Positions 45,817 through 60,600 of a DNA stretch of 64,000 bases are shown here, piece after piece. The DNA lies in the NCBI GenBank assembly GCA_026545765.1, contig CM048840.1, forward strand, positions 19,038,765 through 19,102,764, read 5' to 3'. A program made the translations under genes and the position numbers. The notes below the pieces were generated by a model. It did no database searches and was not told the origin of the DNA. It worked only from the letters and a program-made list of their open reading frames with translations. This stretch comes from Plantago major (lineage: Eukaryota; Streptophyta; Magnoliopsida; Lamiales; Plantaginaceae). Within the stretch, counting starts at the first letter, position 1; each line of letters opens with the position of its first letter.

Positions 45817-47585
45817 AAAGATTAAACCTACAAAACTCCGACTCCTCTCTATTTTTCTTCAATCTACCTTACTATTTCTCTCTTTAATATACTATCAATA
45901 TTAAACAACCAAATAATTTTTTTTTTTCTTTTTTGAGAGAGAATCATCAATCATTCAATCACCCGGAAGAAAAAAGAGAGCAATTTGGTTCAAAGAAAAA
46001 AAATAAGAGAGCAGTACAGAGAGCAGGTCCAACAAGGTCCAAACTCCAAATGAAAGACAGAAAAACGAAAAAATCAAGAGAGGGCAACACAAACTCTCCC
46101 TCACTGTCCACCAAAACATCCTTGGCCAAATTATGCACAACTAAATTACCAGTACAAAAATATGCGAAATACTAATTGAATTAAAAAATACCTGCTTCCT
46201 CTTAATATCCTCAACAATGGTTCCAGCTGGAGATAAAGCATTTCAAATAATCTTAAAAAATATTAAAACTCATCACCTATTTAAATTCCTAGACACATCA
46301 TTCAATGTTACACAATAACAATATAAAATTATAAACACAAAACTCTATCTCAAATATATTTTTTCAAAACTCAACTATTTATTATTCATTCAAAGTATTC
46401 ATACAATTCCACTTTTCCATTTTCCTCCGATATCATGGAGTTTGCTCAATCAGTGATCACGACTGATCCTGAGCTAATTTGGAGTAGGGCGCTGCGAGCA
46501 GTGATCACTACCAAGAACATTTTTACTATTTTGAATTCATGATTTCACTTACGTTTGTAATGTTGGAAGCATCTTATGATTTTAGAATTCTGTTGTATTA
46601 TTTTACTAATGCGGTTTATATTATTTTTTATAATTTGTATCAAAATTCTGGGTGTTACAAAATCAATTGAAAATTTACCCAAATGCCAAAATGCCAGAGC
46701 AAAGAAAAAATCACTTAAAATTACACGCTTGACTTGGTTGGGCTTGGTCCATATCTGCGTTAATTAGTTGGGCTAGAACAAGCAAGTCGATGAACAACAC
46801 TATAAGGCTCCCTATATTATGAGGGCCCATAAAGTAGGGAAATTGTGGTAACGACATTTGTCGGCTCACTTTTCACTTGGCTCCTTGGGCTTTCAAAAAA
46901 CGACACTGGGCTGTTGACCCAATTAAAAAATTACGTTTTAGCCCCATTATAACCCTCTTTCTTTTCTTCCTTCATTCCGCCTTCTTCTTCTTCTTCTTCT
47001 TCTCTCTACCCGCTTTCTTTTCTTCCTTTATCCTGCCGCCTCCTCCTTCTTCTTCTTCTTCTTCTTCTCTTTACCTGTTCTTGACTATTTTCATTGCAAA
47101 TTTGCATCTTCCGCCTTTTAATGTTAGGATAATTGGAGCTTGCACGCATCCTTTCTGGTGGTTGATGTGGTGGTGGTGGTGGAGACGGTGGCGTTGCGGC
47201 GGCGAGATTCTTCGAGTTCGTCTTTCCGATTTTGTTTGCAATATCTGCGATTCATCCATTTTCCAAGCTTGATTCGCGTTTATGATATGTTTATAGTGGT
47301 AATTGCATCAGTAGGTTACTGATTTGTGTTCAGAAACTGCATTTGAAACCGAAATATAGCTCTCGAGAAGTGTAATTGCTGCTATGTTGTGGAAGAGACT
47401 GTCTCTCGATAAGTATAAAATTTTATGGTCTAAGTTTAGTTTGGGTTCTTCTTTCTCAGCATAATTTTATATTTTTAGTGATTTATGTGAATTAAAAAAT
47501 TATATTAACTTAGAATTCTCTTAGTTACAAATTTATATTACCGCAGACCTCGCTGAGTTACAGATTTATATTAACTTGATACTAA
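45817..47585. other. intergenic, no confident gene
   Basis: Contains a 35-codon open frame at 46435-46542 (MEFAQSVITTDPELIWSRAL...) with no known domain. A pyrimidine-rich block of CTT repeats at 46975-47075 is followed by GGTGGT at about 47160-47180, resembling a 5' UTR. No following exon was recognised. The frame at 46877-47272 is mostly Phe/Ser/Trp-rich low complexity. Confidence 0.4.
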
Positions 47586-47692
47586 GCTCTGTTCTCTTCA
47601 ACTGAAAACTCATTCAGTTCAGTTATGATTAGTTATATTTTATACTACAATTCAGTTCAGTTCAATAAATTTCTGTTGAAAAGAACAGAGCC
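47586..47692. mobile_element. PIF/Harbinger-like MITE (107 bp)
   Basis: GCTCTGTTCTCTTCAACTG and its near complement GTTGAAAAGAACAGAGCC form the ends. TAA flanks both sides (47583-47585, 47693-47695). The interior CAGTTCAGTT motifs match the copy at 27841-27954. Confidence 0.8.
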
Positions 47693-47695
47693 TAA

Positions 47696-50600
47696 TTACG
47701 TTTTAAATGTATCGATTCAAATTAACTCTGAAATCTAATGTTGAGTTATAAAATTATATTTACTTATAATTATCTTAGTTACAAAATTATATTAATTAGA
47801 ACTCCCTGAGTTACAAATTTATATCAACACTCTCTGAGTTACAAGAGATAACGATGAGAAGAATTGAATTTTTGAATCTGGGAGTCAAAGTGAAGATTGG
47901 AAGAGTTTAAATTATAAATATATATTTTTAATTAAAAGTTTAAAATTCGTAAAATTTATAATGGTCGAAATATAGTCAAGAGTGGTCTTTATTTGTAGAG
48001 TACGAAAAAATATGAAAATCGGTATAACTTTTATATTTTTATATTCTTTATTTCATTAATTATGAAGAAGACAATTAAAAAAAAAGACATTTGAGAGAAA
48101 TCATAATGGACTTGTAGAGCGGGGGCTAAGTGGATACTTCATTATCAAAAGTAGGGGCGTTTTCAACAATTTGCATGGCCAAAGTCAATGGACAAAATGA
48201 ATGTCTCTATCTGAAAATTGCATTTTCTTTCAGCACCGGCCTGAAAGCCTCCCCATAATGTATAGTCATTTAGGTCCGTTATAAATGTTAAATTTTCAAG
48301 TGTATACTTTATTCGTATGGATAACATATATTTCACACCATAAAGTAGGAAAGGGAGTTCCATATCAACTTCTCGTGGATTCGGATATAGGTTTTAAGAG
48401 AATAGTAAATAAAGTAGAAGATATGACAAATAAAGTAGAAAAAAATAATGAATAAAGTATGAGATATAGTACTATTATATGAAAAATGGGGTATAAAACT
48501 TTCCAAATTAAAAAGGTGAAGTTATACCTATAATTTCGTATACATACATATGCATGACATGCAAGCTTTCCCATGTATCAAGAAAAAACAACGTGTTAAA
48601 CTTACAAATTCCCAAAATTATAGGTCAATTTACAGAATAATTGGAACCCATAAAGGCGGACCACTAATTGCAATACCTACTAAGCAATTTTTTCTTAAAA
48701 ATACCCAACTATAATCCCAAGAATGTGCTTCACTACTATAATAAAAAGCTTATGTTAAACGAGTGTAAGTTAACTTTTTTTCTTTGAACGGCAAAAAACT
48801 TTACTGATGAAATTTCCAACAAAGTACATACCATAAGTGATGCTTAACAAGTAAAAGAGATTCTAAGACTAACTAACTATAGATTATCAAGACAAATCTT
48901 GAAATAGATCCTACATGGAGAAAAAAATGGATACCCACGTCATTCTAGTATGGCAAGACATTCAATTTGCCAAGCCAAGTGGGAAGTTGCAACCAAATCC
49001 ACCAATAATGTAATAACTTCAAGATATTAATTAAAGAGAGTTGGCTGATGACCTCGTGTGGTTTCCATACAAACGACTCCAATGAATTTTAGATCTAAAT
49101 TACAAAAACATTCTAGCCCAATGAAAGATATTCAAAGAATATTACTTGTCAGTCACTCTCTAGTACGAAATACAAACACAACCATAATTCTTCCAAAACA
49201 AACAATAGTATCATGCCCCCTTCCCCGAAGAGCCTTTCTGTAAACAAGTGAAAGAATGCGAATATAATTAAATTAAAAGTGTTTTTTTAATATAATAACA
49301 AAACTTAAGGCGCGTGGAGAGATTTCAATTTCAAACCAATTTCACAACTTTCAGTACAATTTTTGATAAAAACGGGCAGCCTCTGAGCGAGTGGGCGCGT
49401 GTTCCTTTATATTTATGAATATTACGAGATTATTTCTTCTCCAGAAGCATATCCTTTCCTCTTCCATTTTCTCCATCCAAATCTTATTTTGATTTCAACG
49501 TCCCCTAAACAAATGAAATGATCAAAATTTTCATCTTGCTTAGAGCTTCACAATGGTATAATTAAACCACAAAAAGATGGAGGATTCGAAACCGTCCTCT
49601 GTTTGAGTCTCTGGATCGGATCTTGAAGAAGTAGTTTTTGCAGCCGACCAGTGAAGAAGAAAGAGATAAAAGTAAGACTGATGAAAAATAAAAGAGCACC
49701 TCAACCATCCCCGTCGCCGGCAGAAGATCTGGTACTACTACGACGGGCCAATTAGGCTGAGTCGTCGTCTAATCGTCAACAGCCACGACTATTTTTCATC
49801 GGTTGAAGAATAACAGAGGATGAAAGAAGGGGAGAAGAGAAAGCGCTTTGGACGGTGGAGAAAATGAAAGGGGAAAGACAACGAGGTGGGTTCGGATGGG
49901 ATTCACAGCAACGGTGGAGAATTGGCAAGCAGGTGCTATTTATTATCAAGTTTTCACTTCTATTCTATCAATTTCTAAATGCAAATTAGCCATAGCATGA
50001 GATGTTGAAGGGTAGTCCGTCCTGGGTTATGGTTTGAATAACTAAACTGTGAGTTCTCGGCTATGTGTGCTTACAACTTCTTTGTCTTCTTTCCGTTTTC
50101 AGAGGGAGGAGAGGAAAGAATGGCTTCTGATACTCACTCTTAAACATTGCTTCTGGCTGCAGATGTTCAGGTGCTGATTCTATCTGATTGTTCAGATTCG
50201 ACCAAACTACAACATCTAATGCGATTCATAAATTTTAGTTGAAAGAAGGTAAAAAAATATATGACTTCTATAATTACGACTTTTAATTTGTACTTCAAAT
50301 GAAAAAAAATTGCGTCAATATAATTTTTAAATACGATTCCTATATACATGATACGACTCCTTTTATGGGTTGAATTACTTTGTAGTGCCAGCTCCATGTG
50401 ACTTTCAAGATTTAGATTTTTTTAACAACATCAACAAGTGTACTGGACAAAGCTAGCTATTAGACTCACAATAAGCCAAAGTGATTAAGTGAGAAAATTA
50501 ACCAAAATTGTAAGGGGTTAATAATTCATGAAGGGAGAATTGATTTGGGTTTGGGCAAAGGACATAGAAGGAGAAGGAGAGAGACATCAATAATTCAAGA

Positions 50601-51264
50601 ATAAAAAATCAATAATTCAATAATAAAAAAGTAGCTAATACATAGGGACCAGGATAGACTTGTTTCCGAAGCCATGCTTTAGATGTTCTTATAGACACGA
50701 AAAGCTTAAGGATATATAAGGATCATAACTTATCAAACTATAGAACAAGACCAGAATACGATTCACACACGTAGCGTATAACGTAATTTTTAGTCTATAA
50801 TAAGCACACCCCTACATCATATGATCTCAATAAGATAAGTGTCAAGTAATTTTAAAATGTAATCATAGATGATAAACAAAAAAATGCTCCCTATGTATAC
50901 CGCACCGTGGACCTTATGTTTACTAAAGACGAATGACAAGTAATTTACCTACATGTAAGCCCAATATATTTACCACACGCCCTACACCATATATGTCCTC
51001 AAGAAAACAACTGCCAAACAATTTAAAATGTGATTAGATATTACATGACACATTCCTAAATAAACCACCTCAAAATATTTTAAACTAAATCGCACCGGTT
51101 TAGTTCGTGAGTTACCGTGCCGGACCCAATCTACTCGGTACTCCCTACACCAAGTTGGTACCTCACTGACCGCCCGCAAATATCCTAGTGAAAAACAATA
51201 TCCTGACTGGATCATCATCTTCACACCGAATTGCAGTAATTTCAGTGTAAAAATCATCACAGCC
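47696..51264. other. intergenic spacer and 5' flank of the SirB1_N gene
   Basis: AT-rich, with no exon recognised. Bases 49440-49900 look leader-like (CT-rich, then GAAGAAGAAAGAG and CCGTCGCCGG) but no open frame with a domain follows. The promoter of the next gene should lie just before 51265. Confidence 0.4.
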
Positions 51265-54200
51265 ATGGCTTTTGCATGGATTTCCTCCAAATCATTCTCC
51301 GTTTTCTCCTCTAATTACAGCTACTATCCTTGCAAGTATCCCTCAAATGGAGTTCAAGTTCAGTGCTGCAAATCCGAACCATCTGCCGAAGCTAATAAGC
51401 CCAAGTTTGTGCTTCACGATGCGCTCGACTCTTGTGGCCTTGACTCCTCTCATGCTAGGGTATGTCAATTGGGTCTATTGGATTCTCTGCGTATTTTAGG
51501 TTTTGATTAGATACTGTTTTTAGCTTCTCTAGTAAAATAGTTTCCCTTTTTGGTTGACTTTCACCTAATTGATGTAGCATGGCTCTGTATTTGTATAAGA
51601 AGCTAATCTGTTTTAGATTTTGTGCAAAATGGTGATTAATTCATTGGTAGAACGAAATTCGTCTCAACGGGAGCGAAAGCTCAAGTTAGGCTTACCTAGT
51701 ATGCATTTTGATTTGCATTTTGTGAAGATGATATTCTGATTGATACGCTTTTAGGGTGTGAAGTTATGTTGTATGTTCCGTTTACTTCGCAAATGAGAAG
51801 TTAGATTAATCTAGACTATGTGGTTTTCGGACATCAGGTTTTATGTTTATCTGAGGTTTTAAGGATGGCCAATGCATTGTCGGTGTGTTCAGTTGATGAG
51901 CGATAAATTTGGCATGTTACGTGTTTTGAAAGATTGAAGTGTTATTCGAAAGGTTGATAAGATGTGTCACAGTGTCAGTGAAACGCACAAACGTTGTTGC
52001 TTTTAGTAGTTAACTTCAGAGTTTAGAAAATAAGTCCTGCACGTTGACGAAGGTTTTTTACTATTTTCTCAACCAACAATTTATCGTCCTAGTACGCTTG
52101 TTATTTGTGTGTCTATTCTTTCTCATGTTATTTTACAATTACTACTATCTGGTTCGAACAGGTTGCAAGGGACCACTTCTGTACACAGATTAACAAGTTA
52201 TCTAAGATTGAGAGGGAAACAAGCATAAGTGTAAGTATTGGGGTTGATTTGGGAAGAGTGGCACTCAATATAGCAGCTGAGGATGACTCTCTGATCTCCC
52301 ACTCTTCGGTTCCACTTCCAGTAGACGATTATATTAATAGATTGGAAAACCTTTCAATTGGCTACTGCTCCCGTTACAGTTCTTCTTTCAGATCTTCACC
52401 TGAGAATATTCTGGAGTCCTTAGAAAGATACCTATACATTGATAAAGTAAGTCTAGTTTTCTTTATATATGCTGTAGAATTTAGTTGCAGTAATCTCTAT
52501 TGTACCCACATGAATAGGCAGTGTCGTGTCATCCGGGGCCTGTACCCTTTTCTTTCCATCTCCAGAGACCAGAGATATTCTTAACAGACGACTGCTTGGT
52601 TTACTCCATTATGCCTGTAGAATGGTTTTATCATATTTCTGAACTTGTCATTGTATTTCTAACCCTTACTTAGACATGGTTGCATCATATTCAGGGATTT
52701 CGGAGAACGAGGGGGAGAAAGCAAATAGAGCAGCGTGCTCTATATCTCAATTCAGTATGAATCTCTCTGCCTCTTCATTTTTGGAAAATTCCTTTTCAAG
52801 GTAGCTATGATCTTTTGACTCGTGGATGACATTGTTCTTATTTTGAGCAGGTCTTGACACATCGTTCAGGTTCTGTTTCTATGCTGTCACTTATTTACTC
52901 AGAGATTCTAAAGACGCTTCGCTTGTGGGACATCCTAAACTTTGACGTGGAGATTTTCTTCCCTCATGATTCTTTCAGTTCTCCTAGAGGATATCAGAAA
53001 CAAAAGAGCAAGGAATCTGATCTATCACATATAATAGGCTCACAATCTTTGTTGGTACAGGTAACTTGTTCTACGTCTGCTCAAAGTTGTATACCTGATT
53101 GTGGACAGCTATGAAATCCAAGGGAATTTAAGAAACAAGAAGAAGAAATGAAGATAATGTTACCAATCGATAATCATCGTTTTCGTTTGCTTTTGGTTAA
53201 TGTCACAAGTTGGACATCTTTAGTGATCTTCGATCTCATATCAGAATTCTGCTCCAACATAATTTAGAATAAAACTTGCATGCTTTCCTGACTGATGGCC
53301 ATCACTGCAGTAGTTGTTTATTTTCACATAACAACCATGTACTAGTATTTACGATCTTTTCATTTTTGGATGCGGTACTCTTTCAACCCTGTCATAACTT
53401 CAATCATCATTTACAGATACTAAACGATTTAAAGCATGCATTCTGGCCATTCCAGCTTGATCGTGCTAGAAGCCCATTCCTGAGAGCAGCACAAGCTGCG
53501 GACTGTTTTGACGGATCCGACAACAGTGTAGAAAGGTAGTTTATTATCACAGTTATAAGGAGTATTAGCTTTCTGCTGACTGTCCTTATAGTCTTCAATC
53601 CACCTCTTGATGCAGTGCCTTGGAGCGTGCATCAGCCAAGGCTGCTCGACATAGACTTCAAAGAGGTGTTTGGACCAGTGCTCGCTTTGGTGACATGCGC
53701 CGTGCATTATCAGGTATCTAAATCCTATATTTCCTTTCTGGTCATTTTTTTAATTTTGCTTCGACATGATAACTTTATATGATCAATTAACATGAACTAT
53801 TATGTAAAATTTGTAAATGGGATAAATAGAGTTACAGAATTCAAGAACTATGATTCAGAATATGTTGCAGTCATTTCGAAAGTTGGAAGTGCTTCCTATT
53901 GGAAAGTTTGTGTGCTATGGTTTAGTAGAACTGGGAAAATGATAGTATGATTGACAAACAAACATTGTTGTCTTGTGTGTCGTGTATATTTGAGACAACT
54001 TTTCAGTTTTCTCATGCTACCGATGGTGAAATAAATCATGATTTGAGAAAGGTGAAACGTGGCAAGTGTTAGTATAATCGTGTTATGCTTTTCATTAAAT
54101 ACCAATTTTTGAACATGTGAGCAAAATGTTAAATAAAATGTGAATTAAACATTTTTGAAAAACATGGACATTTTTTTATATGCACGAGACGAGATAGAAA

Positions 54201-54853
54201 GTTCTGAATTCTGATGGTGTGTGTAGGATCTATAAAAAAAAAGTAAATTCGTGACGCATAGTTATAAGTTTGGATAAGATTCCCCGGAAAGGCCATGTCT
54301 GAAAGTGACGGTAGATGACAGACTCAAGTCACTCAACCAAAGTGTATTTAGATCTATGGCAGATGTGCAGTTGGTTTATTAGGATAGTTCAACAACTTTT
54401 CACCTTTTCCTGATAACTTGTTTCAGATCTTGTGCATGACCAATTTGAGTTGCTCGTCCTTAATCAGTTACACTTGTTCTTTTACAGCATGTGAACGTCT
54501 TATCATATTAACAAACGAGCCAGATGAAATAAGAGACTACGCCATTCTTCTGTACCATTGTGGATTTTATGAGGAGTCTCTTCAGTTCCTTAAGCTATAT
54601 CAGGATACAAAGGTAGAACGTCTCTTTTGACCACACTGCCCTTCTGTTCTTCTTTTTCCTGACTTACTTGTATATGATAAACCAGTCACAGATGGATTCT
54701 ACGTCCGAGCAGCAATCAGATTCAATCAAATATTTGGAGGAAGAAGCCGTTGAAAAGCTGCTTGTCCGACTCAACCTAATCTTGATGGAGGAAGGCTGGT
54801 CTAGTCGACCTGACAAACGAAGTATCCTGTTTTACAAGTCCGACCCATGGTAA
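51265..54853 (+). CDS. SirB1_N / transglutaminase-like-domain protein, plastid-type, eight exons
   Basis: Exons 51265-51459, 52162-52446, 52695-52754, 52851-53060, 53417-53535, 53616-53713, 54488-54612 and 54686-54853 join in phase with GT-AG borders into about 419 residues. The start MAFAWISSKSFSVFSSNYSY is Ser-rich and basic, consistent with a chloroplast transit peptide (inferred). The middle (LYLNSVLTHRSGSVSMLSLI, then ILKTLRLWDILNFDVEIFFP) matches the SirB1_N / Transglut_core2 family. The C-terminal part (RRALSACERLIILTNEPDEI, RDYAILLYHCGFYEESLQFL) is TPR-like. Plant members are nuclear-encoded and largely uncharacterised, so no reaction is claimed. The last exon might instead start at 54692 (acceptor TCACAG). 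The gene looks intact and is convergent with the PIP5K gene. Confidence 0.88.
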
Positions 54854-56971
54854 TATTTGGCACAATTCTTACATATTCCACGTCCGAAATCCATCCACAT
54901 CACTTGAAAAGGGCACAGCAGTGTAGCGCAGCCTTTTCTAATGGTCAAGATGGTTTCCACTATCCATGAGATTACTGCTTGGGAAAAATACAGTAGACCT
55001 AGTTTCTGTGAGGATTTTCTCCACAATCTTTGGCTGGTAACCAGTCCAATGTTTATAGTTTCTGACAAGAAGTAGAAATCTTCTGTGGTTCTTATTTACG
55101 GTGCCAGTGTGTAAATGGATACGCTGTTAGGACCAAAAACTTGAGGTTCAGCTAATCTTTGTATAATTACAGTAAATGAAACACATCAAATTACTTGTTG
55201 GTTTAGCTGTAAATATTTCTTTACATTTCCAGACATCATATAATCTCTTATTTATCAACATTAACAAGCCCATACGTACATAGATGACAATGGTGACGAC
55301 TGACGATACTAGATATGAAAGGGATAATACTTGGGTTGGTGAAATGTGGATGCTACTTGTGGTCTTGTACCCCATCTGCACCCCCAAAATATCTTAGTGA
55401 TGTCAACCCGCCGAATCGAGTATCACATAACTTGGTTCAAACTCGACCATCGTCATGCTTAGATTTGACTTGGCTTGTTACATAAGTGAACTTAAAACCA
55501 AATTAACTCAAACTCAAGTGACCCGAATAGAGTTCGAGCTCGGTAAAATGTAGTATTTTGTTATTAGAAAAGCCTTATAAATGAACTAAAATAACGATTC
55601 AAACTCAACCCATTGAGTAAAGGGTTATATGGAGTAAAAAGCACAAAACAGAGTTTAAGCTCAACTCTATTACTATATCGTGCGAGTAGAACTCAAATCT
55701 TTAACGAAGCGGATCGGACGAGCTAAGCCTAACATTATTAATCAGCATAATGTAGCTCTCATGGTTAACGGGTTCTATAGGTAACATAGAATTATGTGCT
55801 CAAAGAAGACGTGGTTAGCAATCATATTCTTACATCAAGATCAGCTTATCTTCTTTGACTATTCGTATCAAGAAAAAAATGAATCATAAATCAAGTTTCC
55901 ATTACATCTCCAAGAAGCATAACATGCAAGCACGTATAGATACAAGCTTTTCTTTGATTGCTAATGCAAATTATTGCAATCAATGCTGACATTTGCTCAA
56001 GAAAATTAGCTGGTTGGTCATCATGATCTTGTGGATATGATATTTTTACATGTAAGAATGCAACTGCCAAGGCAAAAAAGTTATGGATCCCCACTTTTCC
56101 TCCAAAGTCAACAAGATACAAAGCTCTGATTTTTTCCTTGGAATCTTGATTCTGACATTCAGTTCTGTCCTTCCCTTATCTTGTCCTTTCGTTTTTTGAA
56201 TGTATTTTTGCCATTTATGTTCCGTCACTCTCGAGCTATTTCTTCATTCTGTCTGTTAAACAAGACCAGTCACTCCTAAGTCCTAAAACGTTGATGATAT
56301 GAACAAGTCTGTAATTTCTCGCGCATAAAGCACGAGAACGTTCCCGCACAGAACTAACTTTCCACTGGTTAGAATTCGAGTAAGGTTTCTAAAACACGGG
56401 ACTTCGTTCAGGAAAAGAATTTGACGCAAGATGAATATAACACGCTGCATTTTTATGACATCCTGTATCATAGAATAGCACAACATCTCATCTGGTGCCT
56501 ATACTTTAAAGCTACAGGTTAAACAAGTAAAGTTGAACAGAGAAGTGCAAAATACTAGCAGCAAAAAGTAAATGAGCAGCTGTGTGGAACTATTGAATGT
56601 GTATTCCATTGCCATTGCCTCTTCTCAATGTTTCTCTTCTCTCTGTACAACAGAGTGTCCAATAACTCTTCGACCAATTCTGAGACAACTGAATTGGTGC
56701 GAAAAATAATAATCTTAGGACATCTTCACGTTTCTATCCCGTAACTTGACCCAATCCTACCACCTAACTGTACTATAAATACAACGAAATGAACAAAAAT
56801 CTAACTGCAGCAGCGTGCGACGCTAGAGGCGCCATGATACACAAGGGCCGAGCTTCATGGGGGAAAACAGTTCTCTCTTATTCACTTTTCCTCCCCAGGG
56901 TTTATCAACTATACACTGACAAGTGACATCTACCCAAATCACACGATAAAGACATCCAACAAAGTGTAAGT
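54854..56971. other. intergenic between two convergent genes
   Basis: Holds the 3' UTRs of the plus-strand SirB1_N gene and the minus-strand PIP5K gene. Nothing else is recognised. Short open frames on the minus strand show no domain. Confidence 0.5.
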
Positions 56972-57602
56972 TCAGCCGTCTTCTGTGAAAATTTTGAAAA
57001 TGAAGTCACGAAAACGCTTGGAGTACAGTCTGGGATCGACTGCAGATATTGATGTAGAGTCATACTGAAATGCCTTGTATGCATGCTCGAGCTTTTTGCT
57101 GATATCATAATCTTGAAGTATGTCGATTACGCCAAATACTAGGACAACATCATAAAATTCCCCTGTAGGTTCACCAACCAGCTGTGGATCGGCTTTGTTT
57201 CTTCTCACTGTTAGTTCGGCTCGTACTGGCATGTTGGAACCTAATCTTATAGAAGATCTGCAATAAGTGGAGAAAAATGATACTGGGTCAGAAATATAAC
57301 CTGGTGAAGATTACTATGAAGGAAACTTTTAACGTTTTCGGTTAAATAAACTCTTTTTGGTACAAAAAACAAACATGAGCATCTCAATTTGCATGCAGAC
57401 TTATGAAAATGTGTCTGGCTTGTTAACGTCAGAAAGGATATCTCATCTGACCTGGATAATCCGGGAGTGCCAGCTTCGCTACTTCGATTTGCTTTACCTA
57501 CATAATTCGTTGGAAACGTAACAGAGGTTCAGGGAACGTGAAAAAGGGAAACAATTAGTTAAAAGAAGCATAGAATGGGAAGGAGTGATGGAAACAATTG
57601 GC

Positions 57603-57634
<32 letters not shown>

Positions 57635-60600
57635 CCAGTAGGACTTCGAGCTCTGGAATTGGTATTTAGTGGTTCACCAGATTGCGATACTTCTCGGAAA
57701 TGAATGCCAACTAAAAGACTGTAATCCATGATTCTCTCCTGTGCAAGAAACTCACAATCTTTGTCTACTTGCCTGCACATTAGAGTTTTCGATTCACTTA
57801 CCAATGCGCCTTTGAACTTCTTATTGCGTTGTAAGATGCCGATACCCAACAATACTTGATTATTAAAAAATCTGAATCCCCCAACGTTTTTTTGATCTAG
57901 TACTTATTTAACAGTTATGTTACGCAAGACTTTTAAATGAGAGAAACTCATTCCTCAGGAACCAATGTCTTGAGAGACTAGAATAAGACTCTGTGAGTTA
58001 CATCTCCCCGCGAGTTGAAAAACTCTACACCAAACCCCTTTAAATGCAAATCCAGAAGTGCTTTTGCGCCAAATAGATCCTTCTAATTTGGGGAGAGGAG
58101 GATTTTTGGTGCAACTTTTTTACAAAAAACACAAGGGAATTTCGGAGACTTTATGTTGCATATATTCATGCAGTTCACATATACATCTACAATTAGATTA
58201 CCAGCAAAACTGTTGAAACCAAGACTTCTGCAGCCGGAAGATGAAGTTCAAATCAAGATCCTTGAGTGTGGTTGTTGCCTCAATCTCGGATTCAGGTTTT
58301 TCAGTTAAGCGGCCATGAGAAGACCCTTTCAAGTCAAAACGCCTATGGATGGGGTACTCAGTACAGAACAAATTTCCCATTATGACAAATCTAACCTGTT
58401 CACAAGTAACATGCATTAGAGGCTTTGCAATCACCGAAGTATAAGATTGTTCAAATTTCATAAACAGAATGAACTCGGTTCCATTACCTTCTTTTGAGCA
58501 TGTCCAGTCACCTTCACACAATGAAGGCCGAAGAATTTCGTAACCAGAGTGTTTTCATAGGACCGGACATGATTATAATAAGCAGGAAGCATTCTTTTGA
58601 GAACCTGCTACAAATATTTGGATTTCTGGAATTACTCATCAACATGTTAAAATCTATACTTGAACAAAGGAACAAAAAGTAGTCACCAGGTTTAGGTTGG
58701 TGGTTGAAAATGGAACTCACTTTCACTTCTGACTTTTTCATGGTTTTAATCATGTACTTGTCATCATTGGTCAAGTAAAAGAAGCTTCCACTTTTTCCAG
58801 GTGAGGAGAGCTCCCGAAGGGCATCATTTCCGCATATGGATATCATGTAATCAGCCGGATCCACCTTAAATAGTTTTCTGAGAGTCCTGGAAACATTATC
58901 ACACATAACTGAGAAAAATATACTTACAGAAGAAAAAGTACCCAAAATAAGCATCTGTTGAAATTAATCCGTGCCTTATCGTGTTATGTTGATCAGAAAA
59001 ACAATACATCAGCACCTCACCTGAAAACCAGTGGGCAGTAATCCTTCCATCTGAATTCACATGATTGATGAGGCGGTGTATGCTTTGATCCATCCGGAGG
59101 AAATCTGGTCCATATTTTATCCCTTGGATCAAATGCAGAAGCTTTCAAATCAAGTGATGTAGCTGGAGCAGGTCTTCCTACAGAATGTCTGAATAACGGT
59201 AAAAATGAGCTACAAGAAGAAACTTAACAAATAGGAGCATGGAAATAATTTGACATTATACAAGTATTCGTGTTCCTAAGAATCTGAAATTATACAAACC
59301 CATGTCTAATGTCTCATTACTCATTAGTCATAAGAATTTTATAGTATCCTCCATTTGAAGTACAAAGTTTACGAAGAATAGAAAGACAAAACGAAACCTA
59401 TTAGAAAATAACCATCAGAAAGCTTATAGTAATAGTCAATAGGCAACAGAAGGATCCAAGCATTTCAGTATCTAAACACAAAAGCTAAGAGGCATTCACA
59501 TACAGTTCATAATGAATCCTAAAGATGTCAATACCTTATTCCAAGCTGCAGATTGAGCATTAGCTCATAATTCTTATGTCCTTTCGCTATTGTGATACCC
59601 TGCTTTTTCGGAGGCTTTATTATCATATGAGGCCCTCTATTCCCTCGCGACTCACCTAAACCATCATCTCTAATACACGAGTCCGCTTCTCTTGCAGACC
59701 CTAAATAATCACTACTGCCGTCCAAACTCAAATCAGATGCCGAACCCACGCTAATGCCGCTACTGCCCAGCGCCCCATCTGTCGAAGCTCTCCTCAATCT
59801 CGCATCAATATCTTTATAATTCTTCCACGCCGACTGCTTTTGCAATGATTTCGCTTCACTAGGCCAATTGACCGTTTTCTGAGAAGGAAAGACCGAAATC
59901 TTCTCCCCACTACTAATCCTACAATCACCCAAGTTAACCAAGTACAGTTCTTGAGGATTCCAATCAAAACTTGCCGTTTGAACCCCGGATGGATAGTAAG
60001 TCCCACTTTGCTCTTTCGGATCCTTACTCCAAACCCCAACATAAAAACTTCCATCCTCCCATCTGAACGTACCGTTCCCTTTAGGCAACCCCTCCTCCCA
60101 ACAACCATCGTACCGACTCCCACTAAACCAAATCATCGTCCCGTTTCCATTCATCCGCCCGTGTCTCCAATGACCAATGTATTGATTCCCATTACTCCAT
60201 TGGTACCTACCCTTACCATCTAGCCTCCCCCGCCTCCATTGCCCCTCGTAGTAATCCCCGTTGGGATAATGCCTAATCCCCTTACCATGCTTCATGTTAA
60301 ACACCCAAGAGCCCTTATACACGTCATTTGAGGAACCGGTGTACGTCCCTTCACCATCCATATACCCATTCCTGAACTGCCCCTCGTAAGTGGCACCGGA
60401 GGGCCAGCTAAACTTACCCTTCCCGTTCGTCTTCCCTTTCGACCAATCGCCAACGTACATACAACCATCAACCCACAGAGACTTCCCGTGACCGTTCGGG
60501 GCGTTATCCGCCCATTGGCCCATGTAGACGTCACCATTGGGAAAAACCTTGTCAACATGGTAAACCTCACCAGGGTTGAGGATATCATCATCATCATCGA

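Noticed and set aside
46877..47272. 131-codon plus-strand open frame
   Set aside because: Dominated by Phe, Ser and Trp from CTT and GGT repeats; no homologous domain.
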